A DNA stretch of 55,276 bases from Terriglobales bacterium. GTDB taxonomy: Bacteria > Acidobacteriota > Terriglobia > Terriglobales > Acidobacteriaceae. Position numbers and translations under genes: made by a program. The notes under the pieces are model-generated. The model was not told the origin of the DNA and ran no database searches. It worked only from the letters and a program-made list of their open reading frames with translations. Location of the stretch: assembly GCA_035691485.1 (NCBI GenBank), contig DASSIZ010000082.1, positions 1 through 55,276 of the forward strand, written 5' to 3'. Of the stretch, positions 24,968 to 33,189 are shown piece after piece. Every line of letters starts with the position of its first letter. Position 1 is the first letter of the stretch.

Positions 24968-25363
24968 ATGGCCGACAGAGTCGAATATTACGGTACAGGG
25001 CGGCGCAAATCGAGCATCGCCCGCGTGTTTGTCCGTCCCGGAAGCGGCGAGTTCCGCGTCAACGATATGCCGTTTGACCGCTACTTCGTTACCGAGACGC
25101 AGCGCATTCTTGCCCGCCAGCCTTTGGTCACCACCGAGACGGCGGGCAGTTTCAATATCGTCGCCACGGTCAACGGCGGCGGGGTGAACGGACAAGCCGG
25201 CGCAGTCAAGATGGGTATCGCGCGGGCGCTGCTGCAGTTCAATCCCGAATTGCGCGGCCGCCTGAAAGCCGAGGGCTTTCTCACCCGCGATTCGCGTTCC
25301 AAGGAACGCAAGAAATATGGGCAGAAGGGCGCCCGCAAACGGTTCCAGTTCAGCAAGCGGTAG
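24968..25363 (+). CDS. rpsI: Small-subunit ribosomal protein S9
   Basis: 131 residues, standard length. Typical features: [26 protein letters not shown], the [30 protein letters not shown] core, and the basic tail [20 protein letters not shown] whose last residues reach the P-site tRNA. The 121-bp gap after rplM carries a small 'gcacgggtctccgacccgtg' palindrome. Transcribed with rplM. Confidence 0.98.
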   Translation: MADRVEYYGTGRRKSSIARVFVRPGSGEFRVNDMPFDRYFVTETQRILARQPLVTTETAGSFNIVATVNGGGVNGQAGAVKMGIARALLQFNPELRGRLKAEGFLTRDSRSKERKKYGQKGARKRFQFSKR

Positions 25364-25397
25364 TTGGCTGTCGGCTAAGGTTTGAGCAACTAAATTT

Positions 25398-25419
25398 CCC
25401 GCCTGTCTTTCGGGGCGGG
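25398..25419 (+). promoter_or_regulatory. Hairpin in the rpsB leader
   Basis: CCCGCC-tgtctttcgg-GGCGGG-like hairpin between rpsI and rpsB, without a T-tract on the plus strand. It could be a leader element for S2 autoregulation or simple repeat DNA. Confidence 0.3.
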
Positions 25420-25470
25420 ACGGGAGTAATCGTGGCCTCGCGTCACGATGCAATCCAATAAGGAGGTTGA

Positions 25471-26364
25471 TTGGCTACCATCACCATGAAGGAATTGCTC
25501 GAAGCGGGCGTCCACTTCGGGCACCAGACCAAGCGCTGGAATCCCAAGATGAAGGAGTACATCTTCGGAGAGCGCAACGGAATTTACATTATCGACCTGC
25601 AGAAGACGCTGAAGATGTTCAAGGAAGCGTCCAAGTTCGTGCAGGACATGGCGGCTGAGGGCAAGATCCTGATGTTCGTCGGCACCAAGCGCCAGGCCCA
25701 GGATGCCATCGCCGAAGAGGCGCAGCGCTGCAGCATGTTCTACGTGAACCAGCGCTGGCTGGGCGGCCTCCTCACCAACTGGGTCACCGTCCAGAAATCG
25801 GTGAAGCGGCTGAAGGAACTCGACGAGATGGCCACCGACGGCCGTTACGAGCTCCTGCCCAAGAAAGAAGTGATCAAGCTCGAGCGCGAACGCAAGCACC
25901 TGCAGGCCAATCTCGCCGGAATCAAGAATCTGTCTCGCCTTCCTGACGCCATCTTCGTGATCGACTCCAACAAGGAGCAGATCGCCGTGCGCGAGGCGCG
26001 CAAGCTGGGGATTCCCGTGGTTGCTGTCGTGGATACCAACTGCGATCCCAGCGAAGTCGATTACGTCATACCCGGCAACGACGACGCGCTGCGCGCCATT
26101 CGCCTGTTTGCTTCCAAGATCGCCGAATCCGTGGTCGAAGGTTCACAGGCTGCTACCGACAAGCAGGTTGCCGAAGTTGCCGCCGCTCGCGCTGCCGAAG
26201 CCGCCGCGGGGGCGGGCTCCGATGCCGGCGCGGTGTCAACTGAGCCGGTCGAAGAAGTCAGCATGGAGGAGGTCCTCGGAGGCGGTGTGCGCAAGCAGCC
26301 CGCGCCGGCCGATATGGACGCCGAACCTGCCGAAGCGCGCCACGTCGAAGCGCAGACGAAGTAG
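25471..26364 (+). CDS. rpsB: Small-subunit ribosomal protein S2
   Basis: 297 residues from a TTG start preceded by AAGGAGG; this gives the usual N-terminus ([31 protein letters not shown]). Further S2 blocks: [68 protein letters not shown] and the [17 protein letters not shown] segment. The final 60 residues form an Ala/Glu-rich extension beyond the conserved core, common in this phylum. An ATG at 25486 would shorten it by five residues. tsf follows, as in most bacteria. Confidence 0.97.
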   Translation: MATITMKELLEAGVHFGHQTKRWNPKMKEYIFGERNGIYIIDLQKTLKMFKEASKFVQDMAAEGKILMFVGTKRQAQDAIAEEAQRCSMFYVNQRWLGGLLTNWVTVQKSVKRLKELDEMATDGRYELLPKKEVIKLERERKHLQANLAGIKNLSRLPDAIFVIDSNKEQIAVREARKLGIPVVAVVDTNCDPSEVDYVIPGNDDALRAIRLFASKIAESVVEGSQAATDKQVAEVAAARAAEAAAGAGSDAGAVSTEPVEEVSMEEVLGGGVRKQPAPADMDAEPAEARHVEAQTK

Positions 26365-26578
26365 TTCGTGTAGGGGCGGAATTCATTCCGCCGGATGTTT
26401 GCCGAACACGACCGCAGTCGTGCCGCGATGAACTAAAAAAGTTGTCATTCCGAGGGGGCTTCAGCCCCGAGGAATCCAGGATTTTGATTTTCGCTGCCAC
26501 AGAAACTCGAAACTGATCTTAGCGACCCGCGCGCTCGCTTGGCGCGGGTCAAAATGTTCTATGGCTGTCGTGGCTACC
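26365..26578. repeat. rpsB-tsf spacer with several palindromic repeats
   Basis: Contains GGCGGAATTCATTCCGCC (26,375-26,392), CACGACCGCAGTCGTGCC (26,407-26,424) and a 'gtcattccgaggggg cttcagccccgaggaatcc' element (26,444-26,478) of the dispersed family. No gene or clear promoter seen. Confidence 0.65.
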
Positions 26579-26668
26579 ATGTCCGAAGATCCCCGCGATC
26601 CCTGCAGGAAGACTGCGAATTGCGCACTGCCGGCCGGCCATGAAGGGCCATGTAAGTCAGGAGAAGAA

Positions 26669-27334
26669 ATGAGCACTACTACCGCAAATATATCCGCTGC
26701 CCAGGTTCGTGATCTTCGCGACAAGACCGGCGCTCCCATGATGGACTGCAAGAACGCCCTCGTTGAAGCCAAGGGTGACATGGAGCAGGCCATTGTCGTG
26801 CTGCGCAAACGCGGCATGGCCGTAGCCGCCAAGAAAGCCGCCCGCGCCACCAGCGAAGGCGCCGTTGCCAGTTACATTCACGCCGGCGGTAAGATCGGTG
26901 TCCTGGTCGAAGTCAACTGTGAGAGCGATTTCGTCGCTCGTACCGACGACTTCAAGGAACTGGTGCACGACATTGCCATGCACATCGCCGCCAGCGATCC
27001 CAAGTTCGTCCGCAAGGAAGACGTCACTCCGGAGGCATTCGCTAAGGAGAAGGAGATCTTTCTTGCCCAGGCGAAGGCTACCGGGAAGCCAGACCACGTG
27101 GCCGAAAAGATTGTCCAGGGCAAGATGGCGAAGTTCTACGAGGAGGTCTGCCTTTACGAGCAGCCCTTCATCAAGGACCAGACCGTCAGCGTCTCGCAGC
27201 TGATCGCCGGCAAGATCGGCAAACTCGGCGAGAACATCGCCGTCCGCCGCTTTGCCCGCTTTAAGGTCGGCGATCCCGGCGTGACCATCGCCTTCACCAA
27301 GCCGGCTGAGCCCGCCGAAGGCGAGCAGAAGTAG
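26669..27334 (+). CDS. tsf: Translation elongation factor Ts
   Basis: 221 residues from the ATG at 26669, which has AGGAGAAG directly upstream. Signature segments: [44 protein letters not shown] (UBA-like domain plus TDVGMMDCK-type loop), [35 protein letters not shown] and the C-terminal [20 protein letters not shown]-Ts releases GDP from EF-Tu. The length fits the short EF-Ts class. The frame stays open upstream to 26561 and encodes a Cys/His-rich peptide (see findings); whether it is translated as an extension is unknown. Confidence 0.96.
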   Translation: MSTTTANISAAQVRDLRDKTGAPMMDCKNALVEAKGDMEQAIVVLRKRGMAVAAKKAARATSEGAVASYIHAGGKIGVLVEVNCESDFVARTDDFKELVHDIAMHIAASDPKFVRKEDVTPEAFAKEKEIFLAQAKATGKPDHVAEKIVQGKMAKFYEEVCLYEQPFIKDQTVSVSQLIAGKIGKLGENIAVRRFARFKVGDPGVTIAFTKPAEPAEGEQK

Positions 27335-27378
27335 TTGTATCAGGGCACGACTTCGGTCGTGCCGCGCGGCTCGGTAGG

Positions 27379-27396
27379 TCAGGGCTTCAGCCCTGA
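27379..27396. repeat. Short perfect palindrome TCAGGGCTTCAGCCCTGA
   Basis: Lies between tsf and the convergent glycosyltransferase gene, next to CACGACTTCGGTCGTGCC (27,346-27,363). It has no T-tract, so it is more likely a repeat than a classical terminator. Confidence 0.5.
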
Positions 27397-27432
27397 CTGC
27401 TGCCTCTTTTGGTCTCTGCGTTGATGTTCTTG

Positions 27433-28749
27433 CTAGCGCGGCAATCCATTGTTTATTTGATAGCCGTAGCTGACGCCGAAATCTCCCCACCAGGCCCCGT
27501 GATGAACGTGGATGTAGTACAGGAAGCACGCCGACAGCAGCAGTTGGCACAGCCAGATCGCTGCCAGCCCCAGGCGCCCGCCGCGTCCCGTCGCCGTTCC
27601 CAGCCGCGCCACCCAGATCCACGGTAGTGGAAACATGGCAATCAGGTAGTGGGGGTAAATCCGCACCGCCGCCGCGCTGAGCAGCAATCCCGCGCCCCAT
27701 AGTCCCGCCGCTTCCAGGAAGGTTGTTTCCGAGCCCAATCCCACCAAGTCTGCCCATGAAATCTTGTCGTTTTTCCGTCTCCGCAGCAGGACTGCCCCCA
27801 TTACCGCGACGGTTCCTACCGTGATTGCCATGCAGGCGAACACGGCGTAGGTCGCATGGCTGCCGATCTTCGGCCAGCTAAGAAATTCTTTGTATTGCCA
27901 TCCCAGGTTGTAATCCAACCCCAGTCCCAGAGGCGTGCGGAGCCAGGCAAACCAGAACGGCAACCCGAGCAGTTGGGTCCATGCTTGGCGCGCGCTGCTG
28001 TGCAAACCGTGTGCCAGCCACGGGATCATTGGAACCGCGCCCAAGCACATCCCGGTCACCGCGTATTTCCACTGCATTCCCAGGCCTCGTTCCCGGCGAC
28101 GGTCAAACGCAAGCGTCCAAAGCAGCAAGGCAGCGGCGAAGAAAAATCCAGCCATGTGGAACTGCCCGAGCAATGCCTCCAACACGCCCCAGCAGAACGC
28201 CGCCGCGCGTCGCGACCGGTGGAACCACGCCAGGATCAGCAGAGCGGTGAAAAATGGCTCCACGCATTGCGGCCAGATCTTTCTCGCGAACAGCACGGCG
28301 AATACGTTCACGCAGAACAGCGCTGCGGTCCAACCCCAGATCGCTCGCTGCTCCGGCGGTAGCACGCGAATCGCTATCGCTGCCAGGATCGCGAGCGCCA
28401 GGATGTTCAGCACCGCCACGCTGCGCGCCAATTCTGCGGGATTGCTGGCGCCTGACATGCTGCCCAGCAGCAGGAAAATCCATACCGACGGTCCCGCGTT
28501 TACCACTCCGGTGCTGGAAGGCATGCCCACGGCGGGTATCGCGCCGCTCTGCCGGAACTGCTCGACAGCCGACATCGAGTAGCGCTCGTCGGCCTTGTAC
28601 TCGATGTCGGTTGGAAAAACCAGGCGCAGGGTCGCTCCCAGCAGCAGGCAAACGGCCAGGAAAATCCACCAATTCCTGTCTTCCCGAGGCTCAATCAACG
28701 CTGGTGTCGGCGACTTCGTGGCCGCCGCCGGCGCGGTGGTCAAGTGCAT
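27433..28749 (-). CDS. Polytopic membrane glycosyltransferase (GT-C/ArnT-like)
   Basis: 438 residues with about ten to eleven hydrophobic helices. The first periplasmic loop after helix 1 carries YKADERYSMSAVEQF, where the acidic pair (DE) matches the catalytic motif of GT-C enzymes such as PMT/ArnT, which use polyprenyl-phosphate sugars. Other segments: AIWGWTAALFCVNVFAVLFARKIWPQCVEPFFTALLILAWF and YPHYLIAMFPLPWIWVA. Substrate and acceptor unknown. It lies on the opposite strand inside the normally co-directional rpsB-tsf-pyrH-frr block, and its start at 28749 faces pyrH divergently. Confidence 0.8.
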   Translation of the reverse strand: MHLTTAPAAATKSPTPALIEPREDRNWWIFLAVCLLLGATLRLVFPTDIEYKADERYSMSAVEQFRQSGAIPAVGMPSSTGVVNAGPSVWIFLLLGSMSGASNPAELARSVAVLNILALAILAAIAIRVLPPEQRAIWGWTAALFCVNVFAVLFARKIWPQCVEPFFTALLILAWFHRSRRAAAFCWGVLEALLGQFHMAGFFFAAALLLWTLAFDRRRERGLGMQWKYAVTGMCLGAVPMIPWLAHGLHSSARQAWTQLLGLPFWFAWLRTPLGLGLDYNLGWQYKEFLSWPKIGSHATYAVFACMAITVGTVAVMGAVLLRRRKNDKISWADLVGLGSETTFLEAAGLWGAGLLLSAAAVRIYPHYLIAMFPLPWIWVARLGTATGRGGRLGLAAIWLCQLLLSACFLYYIHVHHGAWWGDFGVSYGYQINNGLPR

Positions 28750-28876
28750 AGAGTAGAACGATAGTGCACTGCAGTTTGCCGCATAGCAACTCGGAACCGC
28801 GCCCGAGCCAGGGAAGGGGACCGCCGAAGCCAACCCGATGTTAGACTATTTCAGCCCCTTAAGAAGCGAGCTGCCG

Positions 28877-29593
28877 ATGCCCGAACCTGTGTTCAAGCGC
28901 GTACTTCTGAAACTCTCAGGCGAAGCCCTTGCCGCTGGACAAGGCTTCGGCGTTGATCCGATTCGCGTTCACGAAATCGCGGCGGAGATCCAGGACGTCC
29001 ACTCCCTCGGCGTGCAGATCGCCATCGTCATCGGCGGCGGCAATTTCTTTCGCGGCGTTGCCGAGCAGGCGCGTGAGATGGACCGCGTCACCGCCGACCA
29101 CATGGGCATGCTCGCTACCATGATCAATGCCCTCGCCCTGCAGGACGCGCTGGAAAAGCGCGGTGTTTACAGCCGCGTCATGTCGGCCATCGAAATGCAT
29201 GAGGTCGCCGAACCCTTCATCCGCCGCCGCGCCATCCGTCACATGGAAAAGGATCGCGTCGTCATCTTCGGCGCCGGCACCGGCAACCCTTATTTCTCCA
29301 CCGACACCGCTGCCTCTCTCCGCGCCATGGAAATTAAGGCCGACGTCATTCTCAAGGCCACCAAGGTCGATGGCATCTACGACGCCGATCCTGTCATTGT
29401 CAAAGACGCAAAAATGTTCGACCAGATTAGCTACATGGAAGTGCTCAAGAAAGGTCTGAAGGTGATGGACGCCACCGCCATCAGCCTCTGCAAGGACAAC
29501 AACCTGCCCATCATCATTTTTAACCTCAATCGCCATGGCAACATCCGCCGCGTCGTCACCGGCGAAAAGATCGGCTCATTAGTCAGCGCATAG
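28877..29593 (+). CDS. pyrH: UMP kinase
   Basis: 238 residues, standard for bacterial UMP kinase. Blocks: [22 protein letters not shown] (phosphate-binding start), [56 protein letters not shown] and [12 protein letters not shown]. It phosphorylates UMP to UDP using ATP, is normally hexameric and regulated by GTP and UTP. The ATG at 28877 gives the conserved N-terminus; an upstream in-frame ATG (28838) is less likely. frr follows in the usual order. Confidence 0.97.
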   Translation: MPEPVFKRVLLKLSGEALAAGQGFGVDPIRVHEIAAEIQDVHSLGVQIAIVIGGGNFFRGVAEQAREMDRVTADHMGMLATMINALALQDALEKRGVYSRVMSAIEMHEVAEPFIRRRAIRHMEKDRVVIFGAGTGNPYFSTDTAASLRAMEIKADVILKATKVDGIYDADPVIVKDAKMFDQISYMEVLKKGLKVMDATAISLCKDNNLPIIIFNLNRHGNIRRVVTGEKIGSLVSA

Positions 29594-29679
29594 ACGGTAT
29601 CCGCGCTCATTCCGCGAAAATCAATGGCCAGTTTTTGTCTTCGTTTATAATTCCCAGTCCTGCTTTCACTGGAGCACCT

Positions 29680-30267
29680 ATGCCGACCCCGAGCATGGCA
29701 GCGAATCCCGCACTCAAAGAACTCTTTGCCCAGCTCAGAACCCGCATGGACAAGGCGGTTGAGGACTTTCGCAAGGAAATGGCCGCCGTCCGCACCGGAC
29801 GCGCCTCTGTCCATATGCTCGACGGCGTTCAGGTGGATTACTACGGCTCCATGATGCCGCTCAACCAGATCGCGCAAGTGCATGCTCCCGAAGCGCAGCT
29901 CATTACCGTTCAGCCCTTCGACCCCAGCTCCTTGGGCGGCATTGAGAAAGCCATTCGTTCCGCCGACCTCGGTCTGAACCCGATGAATGACGGTAAGCTT
30001 ATCCGTGTCCCTGTGCCCGCGCTCACCGAGGAGCGCCGCCGCGACATGGTCAAGCACCTGCACAAAATCCTCGAGGAGCACCGCACCGCCATCCGCAACA
30101 TCCGTCGCGACGGCAACGACGCTACTAAGAAGACGCTGAAAGACAAGAAAATCACGGAAGACGACGAGCGCCGCGCCCTCGATGAAATCCAGCGCCTCAC
30201 CGACGACGAAATCAAGAAGATGGAAGAGCTCAGCAAATCGAAGGAAAAAGAAGTGATGACGGTATAA
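29680..30267 (+). CDS. frr: Ribosome recycling factor
   Basis: 195 residues; core starts after a 10-residue extension. Conserved blocks: MDKAVEDFRKEMAAVRTGRASVHMLDGVQVDYYGSMMPLNQIAQV, LGLNPMNDGKLIRVPVPALTEERRRDMVKHLHKI, and the long C-terminal helix ending in KKMEELSKSKEKEVMTV. With EF-G it splits post-termination ribosomes. GGAG lies 5 nt before the ATG. A TATAAT at 29,646-29,651 in the pyrH-frr gap could be an internal promoter, though no -35 is seen. Confidence 0.97.
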   Translation: MPTPSMAANPALKELFAQLRTRMDKAVEDFRKEMAAVRTGRASVHMLDGVQVDYYGSMMPLNQIAQVHAPEAQLITVQPFDPSSLGGIEKAIRSADLGLNPMNDGKLIRVPVPALTEERRRDMVKHLHKILEEHRTAIRNIRRDGNDATKKTLKDKKITEDDERRALDEIQRLTDDEIKKMEELSKSKEKEVMTV

Positions 30268-30373
30268 GCACTGGTTTTCCCGAAATAAAACTCCTAAGGC
30301 AATTTTTTCCTGCCGCAAATCACAGCGTGGCCCCCATCTACAGCGGAGAATAATTCGATCACGGGGGTGCGCC

Positions 30374-30568
30374 ATGCGGCACGACGTTGACTCCGCGCTC
30401 GCCTACTACGCCATCGACAAATCCAGCGACGTCGCTGTGGACGGCGAACTCGATTTGCTCGCCGACGAGGACCAGGAAGTTTGTCCAGCCTGCGGTACGC
30501 AGTTGGTCGAGTTCGATGCCGACCCCTTCGCGCTCCATTGCCCGGTTTGCGACCAACGCTATCGCTAG
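30374..30568 (+). CDS. Small zinc-ribbon protein
   Basis: 64 residues. An acidic N-terminus (VAVDGELDLLADEDQE) precedes a compact zinc ribbon with C37-x2-C40 (VCPACG) and C56-x2-C59 (HCPVCDQRYR). A G-rich ribosome site (GGGGGTG) lies upstream. Unknown function; possibly an RNA- or protein-binding accessory. It lies between frr and the molybdopterin oxidoreductase on the same strand. Confidence 0.6.
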   Translation: MRHDVDSALAYYAIDKSSDVAVDGELDLLADEDQEVCPACGTQLVEFDADPFALHCPVCDQRYR

Positions 30569-30714
30569 CGGCTGCGAGGGTGCCCCACATTCGCGAGCCG
30601 CGGCGAGCTAATGTGGGATGAGACGCGAATGCTCCGGGACCTGAAACCTGATTAGCCGCTGGGAGGCTCACGCAGGATTCCTAATTTCCTCCCTCCGCGC
30701 TATGCTGGTGGGCG

Positions 30715-32892
30715 ATGGCAGCGAAAATCGTCCACGCCGCTTGCCCGCACGATTGTCCCGATGCCTGCGGCGTCCTCATCACTGTGGAAGACGGGCGCGC
30801 CACCCGCATTCATGGCGATCCCGACCATCCGGTGACGCGCGGGTTTCTCTGCGCCAAGGTCGCCAAGTACCTCGACCGCGTCTATTCCCCCGATCGCGTT
30901 CTGCATCCCTATCGCCGCGTCGGCCCCAAAGGTTCGCGCGCCTGCAACCAGGATGATTTCCGCCGGATTTCCTGGGACGAAGCTCTCGACGAGATTGTCA
31001 CTCGCTTTCAGGACATCGTGCGCTGCCACGGCGCCGAGGCCATTCTCCCGTACTCCTACGGTGGCACCCTCGGCGTTCTCAATGGCGCCTCCATGGACCG
31101 CCGCTTTTTCCATCGCTTGAGCGCGTCGCAGCTGGACCGCACCATCTGCTCCATTACCGGAGAACTCGGCATCAAGTCCGTGTACGGCCTCAAGCTGGGC
31201 ACCGAGCCGGAGCAGTTCGCGCGCTCGCGCTACATCATCGCCTGGGGCGCCAACATTCACGGCAACAACGTTCACCTCTGGCCATTCATCGAGCAAGCCC
31301 GCCACCATGGCGCCAAGCTGGTGGTGATCGATCCTTACCGCACCCGGACTGCGGCGTGTGCCGATTGGTACTTGCCCATTAATCCCGGCACCGATGTCGC
31401 CCTTGCCCTCGGCATGATGCACGTCATCATCAACCAAGGCCTCTTCGACGCCGGCTACATCGCGCGGCACACCTTTGGCTTTGACCAGCTCCGCGCCCGC
31501 GTCCAGGAGTATCCGCCGGAGCGAGTGGCGCGCTGGACCGGCATTTCATCGGACGACATCGTTCAACTCGCGCGCGAGTACGCCACCACGCGCCCCGCCG
31601 CTATCCGCCTCAACTATGGTATCCAGCGCAGCGAGAACGGTGGTATGGCGGTGCGCGCCGTCTGCATGCTGCCGTGCCTGATCGGCTCCTGGAAGCAAGT
31701 CGGCGGCGGGCTGCAGCTCTCCACCAGCGAGTCCCACAATCTCAACAAGGACGCGCTGCGCGGCGCCGAACTCATGTCGCATCCTGCCCGCGTCATCAAT
31801 ATGGTCGAGCTCGGCCGTGCTCTCAACGACCTCCAGGACCCGCCCGTGAAGGGGCTATTCGTTTACAACTCCAATCCGGCCGCGGTTGCCCCCAATCACA
31901 ACGCCGTGGTGCGTGGCTTGTCCCGCCCTGACCTGTTTACTGTCGTGCACGAGCAGTTCTTCACCGACACCACCGATTACGCCGACATTATCCTGCCCGC
32001 CACCACATTTTTCGAGCACAAGGACCTGCAGACCGGGTACGGCCATTACTTCATCCAGATTTCCAACCCCGCCATCGAGCCGCTGGGTGAATGCCGCTCC
32101 AACGTCGAACTGTTTCGCGCTCTGGCGCAGCGCATGGGCTTCGAAGATCCCTGCTTCCGCGAATCCGACGACGATATGATCGATCTCGCCCTCGCCTCAC
32201 CGCACCCGCATCTGCAGGGCATTGATCGCGCCCGCCTCGAGCGCGACCATTTCGTTCGCCTCAACCTTCCGGTGAATGGTGTGGCGAAGGTCTCCGACCC
32301 GAGTCCGAACCAGACTTCAACACGTGTCATCCCCAGCGAAGCGACCGAGATCAGTGAGGGAGCGCAGTCCAGGGACCTGGCGTTTTCACCCTATCTCCCC
32401 TTCGCCAACGGCTTCCCCACGCACAACGGCAAAGCCCTTCTTTACAACGAATCGCTCGTTGCCCAGGGCCTCGACCCGGTGGCCACTTTCACTCCGCCCC
32501 AGGAATCGCGTCACCGCGGCGACGCTCGCTATCCGCTTGAATTGCTGGCTCGCAAGTGCGACAACTACCTGAACAGCACTTTCTCCAATCTTCCGGCGCA
32601 CCAGGGCATGGAAAATCCTGACCTGCTGGAAATCAACGCCGCGGACGCCGCCCCTCGCGGCATTCACGACGGCGACTCCGTTCGCGTTTTTAATGCGCGC
32701 GGCGAAATTTTGCTTACCGCTCGGGTGAACGGCGCAACCAGCGCCGGCGTTGTTGCCGCCCGGTTAAACTGGGCCAAGCTCACCGGTCAGGCCCGCAATA
32801 TTAATGTCCTGACCTCGGAGCGGCTTACCGACATGGGGGGCGGCGCAACCTTTTATTCAACTCTGGTCGACGTGGTCCGTGCTGACGGCTGA
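30715..32892 (+). CDS. Molybdopterin (bis-MGD) oxidoreductase, catalytic subunit
   Basis: 725 residues. An N-terminal [4Fe-4S] site C10-x3-C14-x3-C18-x27-C46 (ACPHDCPDACG ... GFLCAK) is followed by the molybdopterin domain (YGGTLGVLNGASMDRRFFHRL, IIAWGANIHGNN, LVVIDPYRTRTAACADWYLPINPGTDVALALGM, YNSNPAAVAPNH) and a molydopterin dinucleotide-binding C-terminal domain (NPDLLEINAADAAPRGIHDGDSVRVFN). There is no Tat signal, so it should be cytoplasmic. No iron-sulfur or membrane partner is next to it. Residues about 522-558 look like translated repeat DNA (see findings). Substrate unknown; it resembles formate-dehydrogenase/thiosulfate-reductase-like family members. Confidence 0.9.
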   Translation: MAAKIVHAACPHDCPDACGVLITVEDGRATRIHGDPDHPVTRGFLCAKVAKYLDRVYSPDRVLHPYRRVGPKGSRACNQDDFRRISWDEALDEIVTRFQDIVRCHGAEAILPYSYGGTLGVLNGASMDRRFFHRLSASQLDRTICSITGELGIKSVYGLKLGTEPEQFARSRYIIAWGANIHGNNVHLWPFIEQARHHGAKLVVIDPYRTRTAACADWYLPINPGTDVALALGMMHVIINQGLFDAGYIARHTFGFDQLRARVQEYPPERVARWTGISSDDIVQLAREYATTRPAAIRLNYGIQRSENGGMAVRAVCMLPCLIGSWKQVGGGLQLSTSESHNLNKDALRGAELMSHPARVINMVELGRALNDLQDPPVKGLFVYNSNPAAVAPNHNAVVRGLSRPDLFTVVHEQFFTDTTDYADIILPATTFFEHKDLQTGYGHYFIQISNPAIEPLGECRSNVELFRALAQRMGFEDPCFRESDDDMIDLALASPHPHLQGIDRARLERDHFVRLNLPVNGVAKVSDPSPNQTSTRVIPSEATEISEGAQSRDLAFSPYLPFANGFPTHNGKALLYNESLVAQGLDPVATFTPPQESRHRGDARYPLELLARKCDNYLNSTFSNLPAHQGMENPDLLEINAADAAPRGIHDGDSVRVFNARGEILLTARVNGATSAGVVAARLNWAKLTGQARNINVLTSERLTDMGGGATFYSTLVDVVRADG
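32326..32382. repeat. Dispersed 'gtcatccc-gcgaagcga' repeat inside a coding region
   Basis: The stretch reads gtcatccccagcgaagcgac... ending ccagggacctgg, like the intergenic elements at 39,243 and 40,985. In frame it encodes VIPSEATEISEGAQSRDLA, the peptide expected from such repeats. Confidence 0.7.
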
Positions 32893-33096
32893 CGCTGTCG
32901 GTGCCCAACCCCGCTTGCGTAGGAATCACCCGATCACATCGTGCCGCTGTCTGTCACGGTCCATCCCCATGGCGAAGCTCCGCGCGAGAGATTCCCACCT
33001 CCCGCGGGTTCAACCAATCGCGTGCGCCTTCGTGGGTGTCCCGCTCAAGCCCGATTTTGGCTTGCGTGGAAATCACCCGAACACATTGTGCCCACT
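32893..33096. repeat. Spacer before bamA with a 34-bp direct repeat
   Basis: Imperfect copies at 32,913-32,946 and 33,060-33,093 (gcttgcgt-ggaatcacccg-acaca-cgtgcc), 147 bp apart. No gene seen. Confidence 0.6.
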
Positions 33097-33127
33097 TTGA
33101 CGTGAAACTCGCGTTGCCTTGTATAAT
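33097..33127 (+). promoter_or_regulatory. Promoter of bamA
   Basis: TTGACG, 19-bp spacer, TATAAT, about 60 bp upstream of the bamA start. The spacer is longer than ideal, but the -10 is perfect. Confidence 0.5.
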
Positions 33128-33189
33128 TGCCAATTCCGCAACCGCTTGATGTTTGAGGTCGGACTATTCTTTATCCTACGGATCATGTA

